Positions 1 to 7,791 of a DNA stretch of 64,000 bases are shown piece after piece. The stretch comes from Homoserinibacter gongjuensis (GTDB lineage: Bacteria; Actinomycetota; Actinomycetes; Actinomycetales; Microbacteriaceae). How positions within the stretch are numbered: the stretch's first letter is position 1; each line of letters begins with the position of its first letter. A program made the translations under genes and the position numbers. The notes under the pieces are model-generated. The model worked only from the letters and a program-made list of their open reading frames with translations, was not told where the DNA came from and did no database searches. The stretch is taken from NCBI RefSeq assembly GCF_030161875.1, contig NZ_BSVA01000001.1, positions 1,798,001 through 1,862,000 on the forward strand, given 5' to 3'.

Positions 1-411
1 ATCATCGCCGGGAACATCAACGACACCACGATGATGAGCGCGGTGCTGGAGAACATCCGCGTTCCCCGCGACGGGAAGGGCCGCCCCCGCACCCGCCCCG
101 ACCGGGTGCTCGCCGACAAGGGGTACCCCTCAAGGGCGAACCGCGCCTGGCTCCGCGACCGGAGGATCGCGGCGACCATCCCCGAGCGGGACGACCAGAT
201 CGCGCACCGCCGCAAGAAGCCGGGCCGGCCGATCGCTTTCGGCGACAAGCAGAAGGAACGCTACAAGGGACGCAACGTCGTAGAACGCTGCTTCAACCGT
301 CTCAAGCAGTGGCGCGGCATCGCGATGCGCTCGGACAAACTCGCCCGCAACTACCGAGCCGCCGTCAGCCTCGCCGCGGCGCTGATCTGGATCAAGACCG
401 ATCTCCGCTGA
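1..411 (+). CDS. IS5-family transposase, C-terminal part (cut by window edge)
   Basis: The frame is open from base 1, so only the last 136 residues of the transposase are in the window. What remains looks like the catalytic half of an IS5/IS4-type DDE transposase: an aspartate in LADKGYPS (second acidic residue) and a glutamate in NVVERCFNRLKQWRGIA, the usual Y-(2)-R-(3)-E-(6)-K-like region before a hydrophobic C-terminal helix. The enzyme would cut and rejoin the ends of its element. The terminal inverted repeat expected just after base 411 was not recognised, and the next gene converges and overlaps by 20 bases, so the right end of the element may be lost. Confidence 0.85.
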   Translation: MIAGNINDTTMMSAVLENIRVPRDGKGRPRTRPDRVLADKGYPSRANRAWLRDRRIAATIPERDDQIAHRRKKPGRPIAFGDKQKERYKGRNVVERCFNRLKQWRGIAMRSDKLARNYRAAVSLAAALIWIKTDLR

Positions 412-721
412 GCGCTTCGCGCTCCTGCAGCGTGCGCTCAAGCTGTCCCACCGTCGGCGCACCCGCAAAGCCGCGCTCGGTCAGATAGACCCTGCACGCC
501 AAGTCGGCAGTGTTCCCCTGGGACGGGAACAAGTCCTGACCGTCCAGAAGAATCGTGGGCGAGCCCGCGAAACCAGAGCTCACCGCCTCAGCCTCGGTGC
601 GGATCAACACGAACTCCACCGGAACATCGCCCCGTCCGATCGAGTCGAGCACCAGCCGTACTCGATCGCCCGCCTCCTGCCAATTCGGGCAATCCTCGAT
701 ATGCAGCACCTGGATCTTCAC
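392..721 (-). CDS. Thioredoxin-like protein of the mercury/arsenic-associated type
   Basis: A 109-residue protein with a thioredoxin-like fold pattern: a beta strand IQVLHIEDCPNW with one conserved cysteine, a helix, then FVLIRTEAEA and GSPTILLDGQDLF containing the cis-proline. Such proteins are often annotated as thioredoxin family or alkylmercury-lyase-associated and sit near metal resistance genes. The GTG start at 721 is preferred over the ATG at 781 because the similarity begins at VKIQVLHIEDC and a GGGAG lies about nine bases upstream of it. Its 3' end overlaps the transposase end tail to tail. The second cysteine of a classical CxxC is absent, so a general disulfide reductase role is doubtful. 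Confidence 0.7.
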   Translation of the reverse strand: MKIQVLHIEDCPNWQEAGDRVRLVLDSIGRGDVPVEFVLIRTEAEAVSSGFAGSPTILLDGQDLFPSQGNTADLACRVYLTERGFAGAPTVGQLERTLQEREALSGDRS

Positions 722-895
722 ACGCCCATTCTCCCGCGCAACTCGCGGCGGCTGGCCACCCCGCACCTTCTTGATCAACACGCCCTAGCGAGCTGGGCGT
801 CACAGAGAAGCCGGCCGACGGCGAGCGCCACCTTCCTCCGGGTTGCGCCGCGACCTTCAGCCATCGAGGCCAAGGCCCGTGCCAGGCTGGGAAAC

Positions 896-2059
896 GTGGA
901 ACTCAGCACGGTGCTTGATCGGCTTGACAAGGCGGCCGCGAACCTCGCGAAGGTTGAAGCACTCTGGGCTCGCGCCCGACCGTTCATACCTTCGGGGCCC
1001 TCGTTGGGGTCCGACGCCGCGTACGACGACCTTGCGCGTTCCTGGCCCGAACTGCTGAAGGGTTTGCCGCCAATCGACGGGTTCACGATCCGTGATGCTC
1101 TTCCGGATCTCGACGAGGTCGGGCGGGCATTTCTCGAGTATGCGGAGATTGGTGAACTTCCAACCGGAGCGTGGGAGCTTGCCGAAGGCCCGGCCAAGGA
1201 TATCGAGGAGTACCGTTGGCGCCTCCGTCGCGCCCGGCGAAACGCGGTGCGGGCACGGCTCGCGGAGATTGCTGACGAGGGCACGAACCTCCTTGAGCGC
1301 ATTGTCTCGAGCATGCCCGAGGGGTCCGATCCCGTAGAAGGACCGGAGACACTGCGATTCCGCGAGATCTTCGCCGAGATCGAACGACTTCTCGGGGACA
1401 GCGTGACTCGCCAAGGACGATGGAGCGATCTTCACCGGCATCTGCGGTTCGCGCAGCCGCACGACTGGATGGACATTCTTGAGTTGGACTGGCCGTCGAT
1501 TCGCGCGGATATTGACGCGGGCGCGCTAGGAGCCGACGAACCGATCTTGATACCAATGGATGACCTCGGTGTGATCGCAGCCTCCCATCCGACCGGTGGC
1601 GTCACAACGCAGCTCAACTGGGCCGCGATCTCGGACGATGACTTCGAGCGCTTGATGTTCGACCTCTGCCGAGGCTTCGAGAACTGGGAGAACGTCGAAT
1701 GGCTCACGCACACCAACGCTCCCGATAGGGGACGAGACATAAGCGCGACGCGCCGTTTTGCGGACGGAAGCGGCTCGGTCCGAAGTGAGCGAACGATGGT
1801 TCAGCTCAAGCACTGGCAAAGCAGGTCCGTACCGCCGGACGAGGTCTCAGCCACTGTGACGAAATCGCAGTTGTGGCAACCGCGGTTTGCGGCCGTAGTC
1901 GTCGCAACGAGCGGACGCTTTACCGCTGACGCCGTTGCCTGGGCAGACCAGCACAACGAGGCGGGGTCTCGTCCCCATGTGGAACTTTGGTCCGAGAGCA
2001 AACTGGAGTCGCTTCTAGCGCTACGTCCAGACCTGGTGGCCGCCTACGGGCTGCACTGA
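896..2059 (+). CDS. Restriction endonuclease-like protein with Mrr-type nuclease domain
   Basis: The C-terminal 150 residues carry a PD-(D/E)xK nuclease pattern of the Mrr-like type: aspartate in DRGRDISATRR followed by the Q-x-K element in MVQLKHWQ, then a strand AAVVVATSGRFTADAV and the typical end HVELWSESKLESLL. The N-terminal half (about 230 residues) is helical and not recognised. Proteins of this class cut modified or foreign DNA. The GTG at 896 is chosen because the helical domain VELSTVLDRLDKAA begins there; the frame stays open to an ATG at 701, which would overlap the divergent thioredoxin-like gene. GC content is visibly lower than in the rest of the window, in line with horizontal acquisition. 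Confidence 0.7.
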   Translation: MELSTVLDRLDKAAANLAKVEALWARARPFIPSGPSLGSDAAYDDLARSWPELLKGLPPIDGFTIRDALPDLDEVGRAFLEYAEIGELPTGAWELAEGPAKDIEEYRWRLRRARRNAVRARLAEIADEGTNLLERIVSSMPEGSDPVEGPETLRFREIFAEIERLLGDSVTRQGRWSDLHRHLRFAQPHDWMDILELDWPSIRADIDAGALGADEPILIPMDDLGVIAASHPTGGVTTQLNWAAISDDDFERLMFDLCRGFENWENVEWLTHTNAPDRGRDISATRRFADGSGSVRSERTMVQLKHWQSRSVPPDEVSATVTKSQLWQPRFAAVVVATSGRFTADAVAWADQHNEAGSRPHVELWSESKLESLLALRPDLVAAYGLH

Positions 2060-2128
2060 TTAGAGGCGCCGCGGCGCGACCGGAAGCTTGGCCTGTGAGC
2101 GGCTCCGGACAAGCGCCCGCTACCGCAC

Positions 2129-2692
2129 CTATTCGTCCAGGTCCCGCGGAGCGCGGGTGCCCTCCTCCTGGTAGGCGTCCCAGAGCAGATTGATGACGAT
2201 CATGATCGTGACCACGACATAGGCAAAGAGGCCCAGTGTAAGTGAACTCAGTGCGACTTGGACCCAATGGCCAACCACGCTTGCGCAAGGCCAGCTGAAG
2301 CTGACGAGCGTGACGATAGCGACTGTCGCTCCCACAGACGCCATCGTTCCCAAGAGAATGTGGGCGGCCGCCTCGTTCAACGCTCGGATCCGCATCGGTC
2401 CGACGGTGTCGTCGCGGGCCAGAAGCCGCTCCCGCCAAACTGCGACCTGCGAGAAAGTTGCCACCAACGCTCCGACGAGGAGGGCCGCGCCGGCCAGAAG
2501 CTCGCTTGCGGCGTCGAGTCGCACCCTTAGCGCGATCGCAAGGATGAGAACCGCTGTCGGCGCCCCCAGCAGGACGACCCAAGTCCACCAGTCAACGGGC
2601 TCCGAGGATTGAGCTGCCTCCCCGAGGCGTCGCTTGCGAACTCCAGCCGCTAGTGCACTGAGCAGTGGCCTGGGATCTAGCCGTCCAGCCAA
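2129..2692 (-). CDS. Four-helix membrane protein, partner of the upstream gene
   Basis: A 187-residue protein with four predicted membrane helices: around WVVLLGAPTAVLILAIAL, LLAGAALLVGALVATF, GTMASVGATVAIVTLVSF and LGLFAYVVVTIMIVINLLW. The first two flank a basic loop WRERLLARDD. The start codon lies inside the end of the upstream gene (16-base overlap), so the two are translationally coupled. No enzymatic motif is visible. A small four-helix membrane protein coupled to a larger soluble protein, next to a restriction-type nuclease and an insertion sequence, resembles the Kiwa layout (KwaA plus KwaB), but no sequence identity to either is claimed. Confidence 0.6.
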   Translation of the reverse strand: MAGRLDPRPLLSALAAGVRKRRLGEAAQSSEPVDWWTWVVLLGAPTAVLILAIALRVRLDAASELLAGAALLVGALVATFSQVAVWRERLLARDDTVGPMRIRALNEAAAHILLGTMASVGATVAIVTLVSFSWPCASVVGHWVQVALSSLTLGLFAYVVVTIMIVINLLWDAYQEEGTRAPRDLDE

Positions 2693-3753
2693 CCCTCGAT
2701 CTCCTTGGGGTTCAGTTTCCGCACCCGTATTCCTTCTTCGCGAGCGACAGCCGAAAGGCGAGGTGCAACCTTGTCGTAGTAGTAGTACACACTCGGCCTA
2801 CCGTCCGACACTGGGTACGTGAACACGTCGCGCAGTGTGTCAACGGCGATGGTTGTGCGGCCACCGTCGGAACTCGCGACGCTGAGGGTCGCCTCCTCAT
2901 AGCCGTCCGTTTCTCCCTCGTCCACAAAGCCGTGAGAACCGAGGACATCGCCGAGCTCCGACACGCCGGTCTTACGCGACGGGGAGTGGTCCCCACGCAT
3001 TTGCTTGAGCCATCTCTTGCCCGTGTCGCGCGCAGCGATCTTGCCGCGTTCGTCGCGAAGCTCAATCGTGAGGGTTCTGCTCACGACCTGACGGTCGCCC
3101 CCACGGGGCGACGGCTCGTAGCGCTTGAACTTCGCGGTGACAGATTTCGCCTCCGCGAGTATGTCGCTGAGGTAAGCGTTGTCTGCGGCCTGAGCGTACC
3201 GGAAAACCAGGCGCCTATAGGGCACTTGCTGGCTCGCCTTTTCGCCGCTTTTCCGAGCTGCGGCCTGGGCCTCGTCTGACGCTTTCTTCCTTTTCAGGTC
3301 CAGTTCCTGCAGGCGACTGAAGAGGCGCTTCATTGGGTCGCGGCCGCGGATCGTTTCGGTGACGACAACGAACTTGTCGCCAGCGCTCGGGAACGCTATG
3401 AGCACGTAGTGGCTCGCCTCGGGCGACCACCCAGCGAGGTCTTGAGGATCGCTAGCAGGCCGCTTGGCGCTCTTGTGACTGCCTGTTTCTCCTATTTCAA
3501 CTTCGAGCGCGACCAGGTCGTCATCGACGGCTGGGAACCCAAGTGTGATGGACGTAGAAGCCCTCGGTGGTTCGCCTGCGGGCGGCGCTGGGGGCGAACT
3601 GAAGTGGGTGCCGGCTGCATGAGCGTCAACGATGAGGTCCACAACGCGCTTGGCTGTTGCGGAGCCCGCTGCCACACTCAGGGCGTCGTTGCCTGCCTGG
3701 CGGTTCGGGAAGCATTGAACGACGTAGATGCGAAATGAGTGAACTCTAGACAT
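2677..3753 (-). CDS. Soluble protein of unknown function, first gene of putative defence operon
   Basis: The ATG at 3753 is chosen because a GGGAG lies seven bases upstream and the N-terminus MSRVHSFRIYVVQCF starts a clean beta strand; the frame is open further upstream without such a signal. The protein is 358 residues, mixed alpha/beta, with a charged helical stretch in the middle (LQELDLKRKKASDEAQAAARKS) and an acidic and tyrosine-rich end (SVYYYYDKVAPRLS). No membrane segment and no known catalytic motif was recognised. Its stop overlaps the start of the four-helix membrane protein. Family unknown; the neighbourhood suggests an antiphage role, which is inference only. Confidence 0.55.
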   Translation of the reverse strand: MSRVHSFRIYVVQCFPNRQAGNDALSVAAGSATAKRVVDLIVDAHAAGTHFSSPPAPPAGEPPRASTSITLGFPAVDDDLVALEVEIGETGSHKSAKRPASDPQDLAGWSPEASHYVLIAFPSAGDKFVVVTETIRGRDPMKRLFSRLQELDLKRKKASDEAQAAARKSGEKASQQVPYRRLVFRYAQAADNAYLSDILAEAKSVTAKFKRYEPSPRGGDRQVVSRTLTIELRDERGKIAARDTGKRWLKQMRGDHSPSRKTGVSELGDVLGSHGFVDEGETDGYEEATLSVASSDGGRTTIAVDTLRDVFTYPVSDGRPSVYYYYDKVAPRLSAVAREEGIRVRKLNPKEIEGWLDG

Positions 3754-4124
3754 CGAATATCTCCCGAATAGGCCTGCGCGGGAGAATAGCGATCTTCCCT
3801 GGCGCCCAATAGCCCGCGCACAGGGGGCGTTCGTGGAACTTGGGTCGGCGTTGGCGTCGTGCCACTCCTGTTCATCGCGCGACAGATCCTGCATGCGTGG
3901 CGGACGTCTGAGTTGTCCCGGTCGGCAGGTGAGAAATGTGGGACACCAATGTCCCGCAGAGCATCCGGGGAAGATGTTGTCCCACTTCCGCCCCCGCGGA
4001 CGCCTCCGACGGGTGCCGCGGCATCGTGTACAGCTGGCCGCCTAAGGCTGTAAATAGCGCTCTTGAATGACCCCAGCCAGGCCCGGTTCTAAGGGCTACT
4101 GGGCGGTTACGGGAACCCCTCGCG
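3754..4124. other. Intergenic region with clustered GGGACA/TGTCCC motifs
   Basis: No gene is supported here. The hexamer TGTCCC or its complement occurs four times in 70 bases: 3914-3919, 3940-3945 (reverse), 3950-3955 and 3978-3983. The central two form an inverted repeat GGGACA-4-TGTCCC. The cluster lies upstream of the leftward operon that starts at 3753 and could be its operator region. Confidence 0.35.
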
Positions 4125-4475
4125 TCAGGTCGTCGTGAGCAGACCCGCGACCGCGTCGAGCGAGCCGGGAACGAGTCGGTAGTACGACCAGGTGCCGCGC
4201 TTGCTGCGGGTGAGGAAGCCGGCGTCGACCAGGAGCTTGAGGTGGTGCGACACCGTCGGCTGGCTGAGGCCGACGGGTTCGGTGAGGTCGCACACGCACG
4301 CCTCCTGGTCGGCGGATGCCGCCACGATCGAGATGAGACGCAGGCGCGTCGGGTCGGCGAGCGCCTTCAAGCGATGGGCCAGGTCGGCCGCCTGTTCGGC
4401 CGGGATCGTGTCGCGAGTGAGGGGAGCGCAGCAGGCGGCGAGATCCCGCACGGGCAGCAACTCGATCATGGACAT
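4125..4475 (-). CDS. arsR: ArsR-family arsenic-responsive repressor
   Basis: A 116-residue winged-helix repressor. The core LADPTRLRLISIV, the recognition helix LSQPTVSHHLKLLVDAGFL and the wing RSKRGTWSYYRL are typical of ArsR. Paired cysteines at residues 15 and 16 (AACCAPL) plus further cysteines at 60 and 62 (ACVCDL) match the arrangement described for Corynebacterium-type ArsR, which binds arsenite through an N-terminal CC pair and a cysteine near the DNA-binding region. The ATG at 4475 is chosen over upstream in-frame ATGs because this N-terminal CC segment follows it. It is divergent from the flavoprotein gene and probably binds the palindrome at 4503-4539. Confidence 0.9.
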   Translation of the reverse strand: MSMIELLPVRDLAACCAPLTRDTIPAEQAADLAHRLKALADPTRLRLISIVAASADQEACVCDLTEPVGLSQPTVSHHLKLLVDAGFLTRSKRGTWSYYRLVPGSLDAVAGLLTTT

Positions 4476-4496
4476 GCGCCCAGCATAGCCCCTACA

Positions 4497-4539
4497 TTGA
4501 CATTCTTCGATGAAAGGCGAATACTCCTTCATCGAAGAA
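4497..4539 (+). promoter_or_regulatory. ars promoter with overlapping operator palindrome
   Basis: A perfect -35 box TTGACA (4497-4502) is followed after 17 bases by AATACT (4520-4525), pointing towards the flavoprotein gene. A perfect 12-base inverted repeat, TTCTTCGATGAA at 4503-4514 and its complement at 4528-4539, surrounds the -10 box with a 13-base spacer. Repressor bound there would block polymerase, and the position between divergent arsR and the ars operon fits autoregulation by ArsR. Confidence 0.75.
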
Positions 4540-4562
4540 CGTCGATACCCTGGAAGGCGACC

Positions 4563-5875
4563 ATGACCCTCACCGAACTCGAACTCCCCGTGCGCCGGAG
4601 CGCACGCCTCGACGGGCTTCCCGTCGCGATCATCGGCGGTGGGCCCATCGGTCTCGCCGCGGCAGCGCACCTGGTCGAACGCGGCATCGACTTCGTCATC
4701 TACGAGAAGGGCGACACCGTCGCCTCATCGATCGCATCCTGGGGTCACACGCGGCTGTTCTCGCCGTGGTCGCTGCTGATCGACCCGGCCGCCGAGCGCC
4801 TCTTGCGCGAGACCGGCTGGCAGACCCCGCCCGCCGAGGTGTTGCCCACCGGCGCCGAGCTGATCTCGGCGTACCTCGCCCCGTTGGCCGCGAGCGACCA
4901 GATCGCACCGCGCATCCGGTACGGCGCCGAGGTGATCTCGGCGTCTCGCGAGGGCATGGACCGCACCCGCTCCGCCGGCCGGGAGGGCGTGCCCTTCGTC
5001 CTTCGGGTTCACACCGACGAGGGGATCGCGGATGTCACCGCGCGTGCGGTGATCGACGCATCCGGCACCTATGCGAGCCCCAATCCGCTTGCGTCGTCCG
5101 GCCTGGAGCCGCTCGGGTTCGACGAGGTCCGCGACCGGATCACCCATGCGCTGCCGGACGTGCTCGGTCGCGACCGGGCGCAGTTCGCCGGGCGCCACAC
5201 GCTCGTCGTCGGCGCCGGCCACTCCGCCGCCAACACCCTTCTCGCGCTCGCCCGCTTGGCCGCGCTCGAGCCCGGCACGCGCATCACCTGGGCCATCCGC
5301 AACGCAAGCGCCGTGCGCGTCAGTTCGTCGGATGACGACCAGCTGCCCGCGCGCGCCACGCTGGGGAGCGCGGTCGACGCGCATGTCGCGAGCGGGCTCA
5401 TCGCCAAGCTCGACCGATTCGAGATCGTCTCCCTCGCTCGCGCCGGCGAGCGGGTGCTCGTCACGGGGCGCCGCGGCGACGATGTCACGACGGTCGAGGC
5501 CGACATCGTCGTCAACGCGACCGGCTTCCGTCCCGACCTCGACATGCTGCGCGAGATCCGTCTCGATCTCGATGAGATCGTCGAGGCCCCGCGCTTGCTC
5601 GCGCCGATGATCGATCCGAACCTGCACTCCTGCGGCACCGTCTCGCCGCACGGTGTAGCCGAACTGGGGCATCCGGAACCGAGCTTCTTCATCACCGGCA
5701 TGAAGAGCTACGGGCGAGCTCCGACCTTCCTGCTCGCCACCGGGTACGAGCAGGTGCGCTCGATCGTCGCCTGGCTCGCGGGCGACGTCGAGGCGGCCGC
5801 GCGGGTCGAACTCGTGCTGCCCGCGACCGGCGTGTGCAGCACCGACCTCACCCCGGCGGAAGCTGCTGCTCGTGA
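4563..5875 (+). CDS. ArsO-like FAD-dependent flavoprotein monooxygenase (one frame break near the end)
   Basis: An FAD/NAD(P)-binding oxidoreductase of about 437 residues. It has an N-terminal FAD site IIGGGPIGLAAAAHL, a second dinucleotide site VVGAGHSAANTLLAL in the middle, and the ATG-type motif NATGFRPD near residue 320. It belongs to the flavoprotein group found in actinobacterial ars operons (ArsO in Streptomyces). GGAAGG precedes the ATG. As written the frame runs on into arsC to 6224; adding one C to the run at 5851-5854 gives the natural ending PGGSCCS and a stop at 5873-5875 that overlaps the arsC start by four bases (GTGA). The exact substrate is not established. Confidence 0.8.
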
Positions 5876-6276
5876 GCGAGAAGCCCACCGTGCTGTTCGT
5901 GTGCGTGCACAACGCCGGGCGCTCGCAGATGGCCGCCGGCTACCTGACGGCACTCGCGGGCGATCGGGTCGAGGTGCTCTCGGCGGGCTCCGAACCGAAA
6001 GACCAGGTGAACCCGGTGGCCGTGGCGGCGATGGCGGAGGCGGGTATCGACATCTCGCGCAACGAGCCGAAGATCCTCACCGTCGACGCGGTGAAGGAAT
6101 CGGATGTCGTGGTCACGATGGGGTGCGGCGACGCGTGTCCGATCTTCCCCGGCAAGCGCTACGAGGACTGGGAGCTCGACGACCCCGCGGGCCGTGCGAT
6201 CGAGGCCGTGCGCCCCATCCGTGACGAGATCCGGCGCCGCGTCGAACAGCTCATCTCGGAACTCGAGCTGCGATGA
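5872..6276 (+). CDS. arsC: Arsenate reductase, low-molecular-weight phosphatase fold
   Basis: 134 residues. The P-loop VCVHNAGRSQMAAG with nucleophilic Cys11 identifies a low-molecular-weight tyrosine-phosphatase-type arsenate reductase, which reduces arsenate to arsenite. The motif VVTMGCGDACPIFPG supplies further cysteines, and the end EDWELDDPAGRAIEAVRPIRDEI carries the aspartate general acid region. In Actinobacteria this group uses mycothiol/mycoredoxin or thioredoxin as reductant; which one cannot be told from the sequence. The GTG start overlaps the stop of the flavoprotein gene once its frame break is repaired, and its own stop overlaps the next start (ATGA). Confidence 0.9.
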   Translation: MSEKPTVLFVCVHNAGRSQMAAGYLTALAGDRVEVLSAGSEPKDQVNPVAVAAMAEAGIDISRNEPKILTVDAVKESDVVVTMGCGDACPIFPGKRYEDWELDDPAGRAIEAVRPIRDEIRRRVEQLISELELR

Positions 6277-6785
6277 CCATTGCGCTGCGCGAGATGCGGG
6301 CCGAGGACTGGCCCGAGGTCGAGCGCATCTACGCCGAGGGGATCGCCACCGGCCACGCCACCTTCGAGGCCGCCCCGCCCGAACGGGAGCCGTTCTTGTC
6401 GACGCGCGTATCGGGGCTCTCCTGGGTCGCGGTGAGCGGCGACGGGCTCGTCGGCTGGGCGGCCGCCTCGCGGGTGTCGGCGCGAGAGGTCTACCGGGGT
6501 GTCGTCGAGCATTCCGTCTACGTCGCCGACGCCGCGCGCGGCACCGGCGTCGGCCGCGCTCTCCTCGAGCGCCTGCTGCAATCCGCCGACACCCTCGGCA
6601 TCTGGACCGTACAGTCGTCGATCTTCCCCGAGAACGCGGGAAGCCTCGCACTCCACGAGCGATGCGGCTTCCGCATCGCGGGGCGGCGCGAGCGCATCGC
6701 GAAGATGACCTACGGCCCAGAGGCCGGGCGCTGGCGCGACACCGTGATGGTGGAGCGACGCAGCGCGCTCGCCGGCACCGACTAA
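6273..6785 (+). CDS. GNAT N-acetyltransferase of the phosphinothricin acetyltransferase/ArsN type
   Basis: 170 residues with the GNAT acetyl-CoA binding motif ARGTGVGRALLERLL and the later FPENAGSLALHERCGFR segment typical of phosphinothricin (glufosinate) acetyltransferase-like proteins. Such enzymes in ars operons are called ArsN; characterised ArsN1 members acetylate the organoarsenical antibiotic arsinothricin. Translational coupling to arsC (4-base overlap) ties it to arsenic metabolism. The real substrate could also be methionine sulfone-like amino acids, as for YncA relatives. Confidence 0.75.
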   Translation: MTIALREMRAEDWPEVERIYAEGIATGHATFEAAPPEREPFLSTRVSGLSWVAVSGDGLVGWAAASRVSAREVYRGVVEHSVYVADAARGTGVGRALLERLLQSADTLGIWTVQSSIFPENAGSLALHERCGFRIAGRRERIAKMTYGPEAGRWRDTVMVERRSALAGTD

Positions 6786-7107
6786 CGCCGGGACGCATGC
6801 CTTGCCGAGGCATCGACATCCGGCGCGCCAGCCTCGACATCCGGCGGCGCGGCCTCGACATCCCCGAGCGCTACCCGAATCCACGAGCGCTACCCGTAGA
6901 CCGGTAGCGCTCGCGGAAATGGGTAGCGCTCGCGGAGATGGCCCGGCGGCGGGTGGGACCAGTCGCGTTCTGCTTGGCGCAAGCCCAGGGGAGGGGCCGC
7001 CTGAAACCCGGTGCTCCCGCTCTTAGCTCGCGACGAGGCCGGGCCATCTGCAACAAAGACCTCGCAATGCACGCGGATGTGACCGAGTGGGGGTGGATGA
7101 TGATGCC
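6786..7107. other. Gene-free stretch after the ars operon
   Basis: No coding region is supported. It holds the palindromic repeat at 6865-6934 and otherwise unremarkable GC-rich sequence. The repeated CATCCGGCG...CTCGACATCC words at 6825-6862 look like a short degenerate direct repeat. Confidence 0.5.
6865..6934. repeat. Palindromic repeat A (CGAGCGCTACC type), hairpin-forming
   Basis: Two copies of CGAGCGCTACC (from 6865 and 6884) face two inverted copies GGTAGCGCTCG (from 6903 and 6922), so the whole can fold into a long imperfect hairpin. It lies downstream of the ars operon and could act as a terminator. The same unit is found again at 7687-7762. Confidence 0.65.
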
Positions 7108-7317
7108 GTGACCCGATCGGCTTGGGTGCTTCTCGCACTCATCGTGGCGCGCCTCGTCGCGACGCTCGGTTTCGTGGTTGCGGCTCTCGCCGCGGTTGCG
7201 GTCTGGCCATCGCCGTGGGCGTTCGCGCTCGCCGCCGCCTCGGCGATGCTGCTGCTGGCCGTCATCTGGTTGTGGTGGCGCGTGCGGCAGTCGCTACGCG
7301 CGAACCGCACAGAATAG
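7108..7317 (+). CDS. Small membrane protein, two helices
   Basis: About 69 residues with two hydrophobic helices (SAWVLLALIVARLVATLGFV and FALAAASAMLLLAVIWLWW) and a basic end WRVRQSLRANRTE. The GTG at 7108 begins directly before the first helix; a GTG at 7087 in the same frame would add seven acidic residues. No family is recognised. It is followed by a thioredoxin-like gene 47 bases away and may be co-transcribed. Confidence 0.5.
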   Translation: MTRSAWVLLALIVARLVATLGFVVAALAAVAVWPSPWAFALAAASAMLLLAVIWLWWRVRQSLRANRTE

Positions 7318-7364
7318 AGACCCCGCACCCAGCGCGGCCGCCCGGTGCGCGAGAGACTGGATGC

Positions 7365-7655
7365 GTGCCCGAGCCCGCCGACCCCACCGTGCGTTTCGAG
7401 CTGTTCAGCTCGGCGTTCTGCGGCGCATGCCACAGCACCCGCTCGGTGCTCGCGCAGGCTGCGGCTCTCGTGCCGGGCGCCGTCGTCGAGGAGCACGACG
7501 TCGCGTTCGAGCCCGACTACAGCGAGGCCCACGACATCGAGGCAACCCCGACGGTCATCGTGCGCGCCTCGGACGGGCGGCAGGTGTTCCGAGCACAGGG
7601 GGTGCCGACGATCCACCAGGCACTGACCGCTGCCGCGCTCGCACTCCCGGCCTGA
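7365..7655 (+). CDS. Thioredoxin-family protein with CGAC active site
   Basis: A 96-residue thioredoxin fold protein. The active site is FCGACHST (CxxC), followed by a helix and then EATPTVIVRASDG, which contains the cis-proline after a threonine. The C-terminal helix ALTAAALALPA closes the fold. The GTG at 7365 gives the expected beginning PEPADPTVRFELFSSAFCGAC. It would act as a small cytoplasmic disulfide reductase; no partner is obvious. Confidence 0.75.
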   Translation: MPEPADPTVRFELFSSAFCGACHSTRSVLAQAAALVPGAVVEEHDVAFEPDYSEAHDIEATPTVIVRASDGRQVFRAQGVPTIHQALTAAALALPA

Positions 7656-7686
7656 CGCCGCAAGCGCCACCTCCGGCGGCTCGCCC

Positions 7687-7762
7687 CTCGCGAGCGCTAC
7701 CCGTATCCGCGAGCGCTACCGGTCTACAAACAGCGCTCGCGGATACGGGTAGCGCTCGCGAG
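7687..7762. repeat. Palindromic repeat B, perfect 31-base inverted repeat
   Basis: Bases 7687-7717 and 7732-7762 are perfect reverse complements, separated by 14 bases. Each arm contains two CGAGCGCTACC-type units. The sequence can form a very stable hairpin after the thioredoxin-like gene and before the next gene in the same direction, so a terminator role is possible. It shares its unit with repeat A about 800 bases upstream. Confidence 0.8.
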
Positions 7763-7791
7763 CAAGGGGCGGCGTTTGCTTGACTGGGCGC

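Noticed and set aside
4242..6224. A 660-residue fusion of the flavoprotein with a basic C-terminal domain
   Set aside because: The last 115 residues are arsC read out of frame. Adding one C at 5851-5854 gives a natural end and a four-base overlap with arsC.
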